DNA of 64,000 nt from Prorocentrum cordatum (lineage: Eukaryota; Sar; Dinophyceae; Prorocentrales; Prorocentraceae): contig CAUYUJ010016906.1 of the NCBI GenBank assembly GCA_963575745.1, positions 167,501 to 231,500 on the forward strand, given 5' to 3'. Position numbers and translations under genes: made by a program. Shown here piece by piece: positions 59,648 to 64,000 of this stretch (positions are counted from its first letter, which is position 1; each line of letters begins with the position of its first letter). The notes beneath the pieces were generated by a model. It was not told where the DNA came from. It saw only the letters and a program-made list of their open reading frames with translations, and made no database searches.

Positions 59648-60139
59648 ATGAAACGCAAGGCAGAGGACACATGGCGGGAGGTCGTTATCGGGAAAGCAGC
59701 GCGCCAAGATGACGCGAGCATGGGGGTGCTCTGCGCGACGGGCGGACTGTGCCGAAGTCACGAGGGAACATCGGGATTTGCTCTGGAATTTGAGGAGCGC
59801 TATGTTCCCTTTGGCGGCGAGGAAAACCTAGAAGCCTTCGTGCCCGTCGGAAAGCACCGCCTGTGCATGCTCAAGGTGGTCCGTGGTCTCAGTGCCGTGA
59901 AGGGCGCCTTGAACGAAACGACAATGTTAGAGCAAGTGCTTGGGAAGCTTCGCGTCGGAGAAGGAGGCAACGTGGATGAAGCGTCGACTCCTGTGAAAAA
60001 CGCTTCCGCAGCAGCGGGGGTTGCAGCAGGATCTCCCGCAGCAGCGGGAGAAAAAGGTCGGGATCCCATGGCGGATCTCCTCGGAACCGTGAAGGGCGCA
60101 TCGAAAGCGAAGCAGGTGGCGGCGCGTCGCCAACCATAG
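59648..60139 (+). pseudogene. 3'-truncated copy of gene C
   Basis: Begins MKRKAEDTWREVVIGKAARQ and follows gene C for about 155 residues, including both internal hairpins (60,007 and 60,037). At 60,114-60,140 a 27-base insertion (CAGGTGGCGGCGCGTCGCCA...) ends in TAG and stops the frame. After it, gene C similarity resumes for about 40 bases (AAAACCCCTGAGAAACAGAAA) and is lost at about 60,182. It is very likely non-functional. Confidence 0.75.
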
Positions 60140-60182
60140 AAAACCCCTGAGAAACAGAAAATATTGTCTCGAGGCACGCTCT

Positions 60183-61000
60183 GCCTCTCGCTCCGTGCGG
60201 TCGTCTTGGGCGGCGTCGGGCCTCCGCTGACTGATTACATGATGCATATATGTATATATTGTGTATGTATGGTGTGTCGACGTATATGTATGTACATACG
60301 TATATGTGTGTATTTATATATATATATATGTATGTATATATAACACGGTCGCAGGGGCGTGGCCCGCGGCCCAGGGCGGGGCCCGAGACTCTGGGACAGG
60401 ACATAGGGCCTCATCATCGTAGGATGCTCATCATTCTCATCATCGCCATGATGGGGGGGGGAGGAGGGGACAGCTACCAGCTGCGCGCTGGCGCCACCGC
60501 CGCTCCCCCGCGCCCGCTGGCGCATCCGCAGCGCGGCTGCGGGAGGGGCTGCGCCTCAATTCCTGCAGAGGCGGCCTGCAGGGATGTTGCACTTTTGGCG
60601 TCTAGTACAAACGCCCGAGCGGCCCGCTTTTTTTTGGGGGGGGCTCTTGCTTCACGGTGGAAGAGGAGACTATCATCATCCCCCGTGCCGCGTTCGCCTT
60701 CCCTCGACGACGATGTCGACGACTTCCTACATTCTGGCCTTGTTTTCTGGGGAGTGTTCTCGGAGTCGTTCGGGGCGTTCGTTCGTGTGCGCATGCTTCT
60801 GAGTTTTCGGCGCGTCGTTCGGGCCGCTCGTCCTGGTGTGAGTCGTTCGGGCCCCTCCTCACCAGCCCATCTCACAGCAGCAACCCTCGCGAAGCATGCC
60901 GACGGTCGTGTTTTTTTCAGGCGTGTGTCCGCTGGTCCCCGCATATCTCCCTTGTTCCTCGTTCCTCCCGCCCCCTTGTACATCCTCCTTGTGGGGGGAT
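60183..61000. other. AT microsatellite and unassigned spacer
   Basis: 60,238-60,355 is (TATG)n/(TATA)n, one of the few AT-rich islands in the right half. The remainder has short ORFs only. Confidence 0.6.
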
Positions 61001-61078
61001 GCGGCCGTTTGCTTGCCCTGCAGCGCTGGGCTCGAGACCAGAGGGCGGCCGCGCGTGCGCGCGCATGGCTTCGGCATC

Positions 61079-64000
61079 ATGGCAGCCGCAGCCGCTCCGC
61101 CTCCAGACCCAGGAGACGCTCGCCCTGCAAACGCGCCTCTGCGAGTCGGGCACGACCGCGAGGCCAACGAATTTGTGGAGTTTTGGTACCAAGAAGACAA
61201 AAAGAAAGACCCCGACTTCGTGCTCATGAACCCACGGAAACTAAAGGGGACAATATTCGGATTCGGGTACGTTATGCGCCGCAGCAGCGGCGCGGCTTGC
61301 CATTATGACTCTGGCAGACGCATGTGTAAGAAGATTCATTTCTGCTCGCAGTGGCCGTGTCCCAGCGACCATCGTCTGGCGGACGGTTCCGTGGACTACA
61401 ATAAGTGGTCAGACTTGCAAGCGCCCTGGCATTTAGTGCAATGCGCGGGCGGGTGGCCCGCAGGAGCGGGAGCCCCCGCAGCAGCGGAGGCGCCGGCCGA
61501 GGCGTGCGAGGCCCCTGCTGAAGCGGCAGCGGAGCCGTCGGTGGGCCCTGCTGAAGGCCCCGCAGCAGCGGGGCCGTCAGCGGAGGCGTGCGTGGCCCCT
61601 GCTGAAGTGGCAGCGGAGCCGTATGTGGGCTCTTCTGACGGCCCCGCAGCAGCGGGTGCGTCAGCGGAAGCGTGCGCGCCTCCTCCTGAAGTGGCGGCGG
61701 CGCCGTGCGCGTGCCCTTCTGCAGAGCCCGCCGCAGCGGAGGCGTCCGTAGGTCCTGCTGGCGCGCCTGGCGCCGACGCAATCGCCGAGGCCGCTTCCGC
61801 AGTGGAGTCTGTCTTGAAGGACTCCGCGGCAACAGCAGCTCTCTCAGCAAAGGAGGTTGCCCCTGTCGCTTTCCCCCAACCCGCCCCGCTTGCTGTTCGC
61901 GACGTAGCGGAACCCGTGCTTCCAGGGGCGGAAGTTGCGGCAGTTACCGCCTGTGAACAGACAGCCGCGACAGCAGGCGCTGCGGTTGCCCCTGCAGGCG
62001 CCCCCGCAGTAGCGGGGGCGCCTGCAGGGGCACTTTCAGAACAAGGCCAGAGGTGCTTCGAGAAATTGATGAAGCTGTCGCGCAGTATTCGCGGAAGGCC
62101 GGGGGGAGGCCGAGAGTGGATAGGATATTCTGCTTTCGTAATCTTTGCGCTGTTGCGGAAGGTGCGCGTCTACGTGTGGGAAGGACGCAACAGAGTCGAC
62201 CTTTGCAAAGCTGTCTTGCCGCCGCGGAAACTAGAGGAGTTAACCCGCGAGCCTGCGGTGGACGCGATCGCGTGTTGCGCCGCCCCCCGAGACTCGGGGC
62301 CACCGGACTGGGCCCCCGTGTCGGAGGAGTATCCTTTGTTTCGATGCAATCATTTTATCGCAGGCGTCTCCACCGACTTTGTGGATTTCACGGGAGATGC
62401 TTCGACGGTGGACGGTTTCTATTCGGCTCTCGGTGTGTTCGTCGTGTCCACAGTCGCAGACGGGGACTGCGGTTTGGATTGCATGTTGCAGATGACCCAG
62501 GAGGTTTCCACGCGAGAGTCTCGCAGGGAGCTCCGCCAGGACAGTTGCTCTCTCCGACCACCCTGATCCTTCGCTTCCATCTCTGCTGCCCCCACATGCT
62601 CTTCCCCTCCTTGTCTCCCCATTCTGCCTTCATGCCTCTCCCATCCCGCCCTTCTCTCCCCTCGTGCCCTCCCCACCGAGTCTCCTTGCCCCTCCTCCAT
62701 GCCCGCCCGCCAGGACATCGCGGACTACATCGTGCAAAGGGTGCGGCTGGCGTGGTTCCTCGACGCGATGGTCCTGACACAAGAAGTCACGCAGGATGAC
62801 GTCCAGGAGCTTCGTCGCCTGCAGAGCGCCTTAGACGACGAAGAACTTGTCCCGCAGCCTGGCCACGCCGCCCCTCCGAGAGCACAGGGCGTTGCCGCCG
62901 CAGCAGCGGCGGCGCCACCTGAGGACTTGGCCGTGGTGGAAGTCGACGCCGAGGCTGTCTGTCAGGAGCTCGTGCAAGCCATCCAATGGTGGACAGGACT
63001 GACAGACGCTGCGTGCGCCCTGGACGTCGCTCGGGAGTTGATGCCCGCAGAGCGGGAGGAGCAGCTCTTGAGGTACAGGAACCGCGGCTGCGAGCGCAAA
63101 GCCCCCGCCCAGAACAAGAAGCGCGTGGTGGCCCCGTCGCTCCTGTGCTCGAGGATGGAGATAGCGGGTGCTTTCGACGAGCACATGCGCTCTTTAGGCT
63201 GGACGCCTGGAGACCGCTTTCCGTATGGAGGGGCGCGTTCATTCATGGATGCGTGGGACTGGGGTTCCATGTCCCGTCTCCCTCTCAGGAAGCGCACGCA
63301 CGTTGTGCGGCGCTGGCACAAGGCTTTTCTGTCGTCGAAATACGCCTCCGCAGTAGCGGAGGCTGTTCGGCAGCCGCGGGGACACGAGAAGCAGCACGGG
63401 CAGGGGCGCCTCCTGAAGTGGAAAGGGCGGAAAAGGATACCACAACAGGGACAGGGCCCAGCTCGAAAATGCCCTTGGTTGCGGCAAGCTCTGTTTGAAT
63501 GGTGGAGTTCCATTCGGCACAGTGTGGATTGGAAGATGATCAAAAGTGGACTGCGAAGTACCCAAAGAGAGCCAGCGAAGATAGCAAGGTTCACGCAAAG
63601 CATGCTCCAGACCAAAGCGTTGGAGCTCATGGGCGAGTACGTCACGCAGCAGCTGCGGATCGGGCAGCGACCCGCCGCCGTGGAGTTGAGGTCGCGCTGG
63701 TGGGCCTCCTGGCGCAAGGAATACGGCCTCAGCATGCGGTACCCGAACAGGAAGTACAAGTGCCCGCTGCCCGTCTTGGAAGAGCGCCTCGAGCGAGGCT
63801 GGCTGAACGTGTTTAGGGCGCGCGCCGCGTGCGTGCTACTCAACGAGCAGGATCCCGAGATGGAGAACTTCGACCAGTCGCCTTTCCACCACAATGAAAC
63901 AGGATCAGCTGGCGTGAGGACCCTCGCAGTAGCGGGGGTCGAAGTGCCACTGGTGGAGTGCCACGGCGCGGTGCGGGAGCGGTGGACGGCCAATTTCATG
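61079..64000 (+). CDS. Gene D: OTU-like protease domain joined to a Tc1/pogo-type transposase-like domain (3' end outside window)
   Basis: Two exons: 61,079-62,539 and 62,714 to the window end (916 codons so far, no stop). ATG 61,079 gives MAAAAAPPPDPGDARPANAP. Then come a Cys-containing segment (CHYDSGRRMCKKIHFCSQWPC), three or four Ala/Pro-rich repeats with hairpins, and a conserved part (FALLRKVRVYVWEGRNRVDL). Next is VADGDCGLDCMLQM, the D-x-x-C nucleophile box of OTU cysteine proteases, completed across the splice by RRELRQDIADYIVQR. The catalytic His is not identified. Exon 2 ends with FDQSPFHHNETGS ... VRERWTANFM, resembling the first acidic box of pogo/Tc1-type DDE transposases. Proteins of this combined kind occur in dinoflagellates. 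It is either a captured transposase or a mobile element gene. Host function is unknown. Confidence 0.6.
61989..62030 (+). repeat. Perfect 19-bp-stem hairpin with AGTA loop inside gene D
   Basis: Left arm 61,989-62,007 (CCCCTGCAGGCGCCCCCGC), loop AGTA, right arm 62,012-62,030, with no mismatch. It is the longest-stem member of the hairpin family and is translated in frame as part of the Ala/Pro/Gly-rich repeats. Confidence 0.95.
62540..62713 (+). other. Intron of gene D, GA..AG ends, flanked by a direct repeat
   Basis: The exon 1 side ends CGCCAG and the intron begins GACAGTTGC; the intron ends CCCGCCAG and exon 2 begins GACATCGCG. CCGCCAGGACA is therefore repeated at both borders. Removing 174 bases joins REL-RQ to DIADYIV in frame and removes the in-frame TGA at 62,564. 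The interior is pyrimidine-rich. GA at the 5' site and an AG-G repeat at the junction are known features of dinoflagellate introns. Exact placement within the repeat is ambiguous by several bases. Confidence 0.8.
62714..64000 (+). other. Open exon 2 of gene D reaching the window end
   Basis: Reading from GACATCGCG at 62,714, all 429 codons to base 64,000 are sense codons. It includes three hairpins (62,899; 63,349; 63,924) that keep the frame. Because it begins at a splice site and runs off the window, a plain start-to-stop search would miss it. Confidence 0.85.

Larger units (their letters stand above)
46054..63935 (+). repeat. Dispersed hairpin repeat family, core CGCAGCAGCG (about 45 copies)
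   Basis: Core positions I read include 46,059; 46,591; 46,960; 47,989; 48,935; 49,890; 49,963; 50,155; 50,314; 51,207; 51,589; 51,813; 51,891; 52,468; 52,504; 53,234; 53,261; 53,560; 54,153; 54,203; 54,959; 55,397; 55,680; 56,189; 56,252; 56,727; 57,756; 58,144; 58,174; 58,772; 59,396; 59,619; 60,007; 60,037; 61,280; 61,477; 61,561; 61,645; 62,005; 62,899; 63,349 and 63,924. The loop is AGCA, less often AGTA. The flanking arms differ between copies but usually stay complementary (CCCC/GGGG, CTCC/GGAG, GCGCC/GGCGC, CTCCC/GGGAG). Every copy has the loop in the same strand sense as the genes. I found none in 1-45,000. Confidence 0.9.

Overview
This window looks like nuclear DNA of a dinoflagellate. 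The clues are very high GC, all recognisable host-type genes on one strand over the last 19 kb, an intron with GA..AG ends whose splice junction is duplicated, an OTU-like protein joined to a transposase-like domain, a LINE-type retrotransposon carrying a cytosine-5 DNA methyltransferase (a combination reported before in dinoflagellates), and large amounts of simple repeat. A Prorocentrum-like species is possible, but I cannot fix the genus from sequence alone. I see no bacterial, plasmid or viral organisation, no rRNA operon and no convincing tRNA.

Bases 1-25,000 are repeat-dominated and nearly gene-free. They hold purine tracts, (TTG)n, a (TAC)n block of about 840 bp, (CAGCCT)n blocks, several minisatellites, one satellite with higher-order structure, and at least three fold-back or inverted-repeat element families (called A, B and D here). 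The only protein relics I can defend are a decayed retrotransposon gag region (about 7.4-8.5 kb) and a truncated PIF1-like helicase pseudogene (17.8-19.3 kb, minus strand).

Bases 25,000-44,690 are one continuous minus-strand coding block. Read 5' to 3' (high to low coordinate) it gives ORF1; a Pro/Ala-rich ORF2 leader; a DNMT3-like methyltransferase; an AP-type endonuclease; a reverse transcriptase; a Cys-rich stretch; an RNase H; a small zinc-finger ORF; a UPF1-like SF1 helicase; and about 4 kb of unassigned Cys-rich and basic coding sequence. I interpret this as a giant, recently decayed LINE. The endonuclease-RT-RNase H core is secure; inclusion of the helicase half is inference. Frameshifts, stops and a substituted catalytic Asp in the RT mark this copy as dead, unless some indels are assembly errors.

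Bases 45,300-64,000 are a unidirectional plus-strand gene cluster: six intact-looking genes, the last running off the window, plus pseudogene copies. Two duplications stand out. A 1-kb upstream module precedes two different genes, and a two-gene cassette (57.6-61.4 kb) is partly duplicated. This part, and only this part, carries about 45 copies of a short hairpin repeat (core CGCAGCAGCG with self-complementary flanks), all in the sense orientation of the genes, both in exons (in all three frames) and between genes. A second hairpin family (CCCCCTCTGTGACAGAGGGGG) forms two small arrays. The oriented, exon-tolerated hairpin family and the giant DNMT-helicase LINE are the two things here most worth following up.
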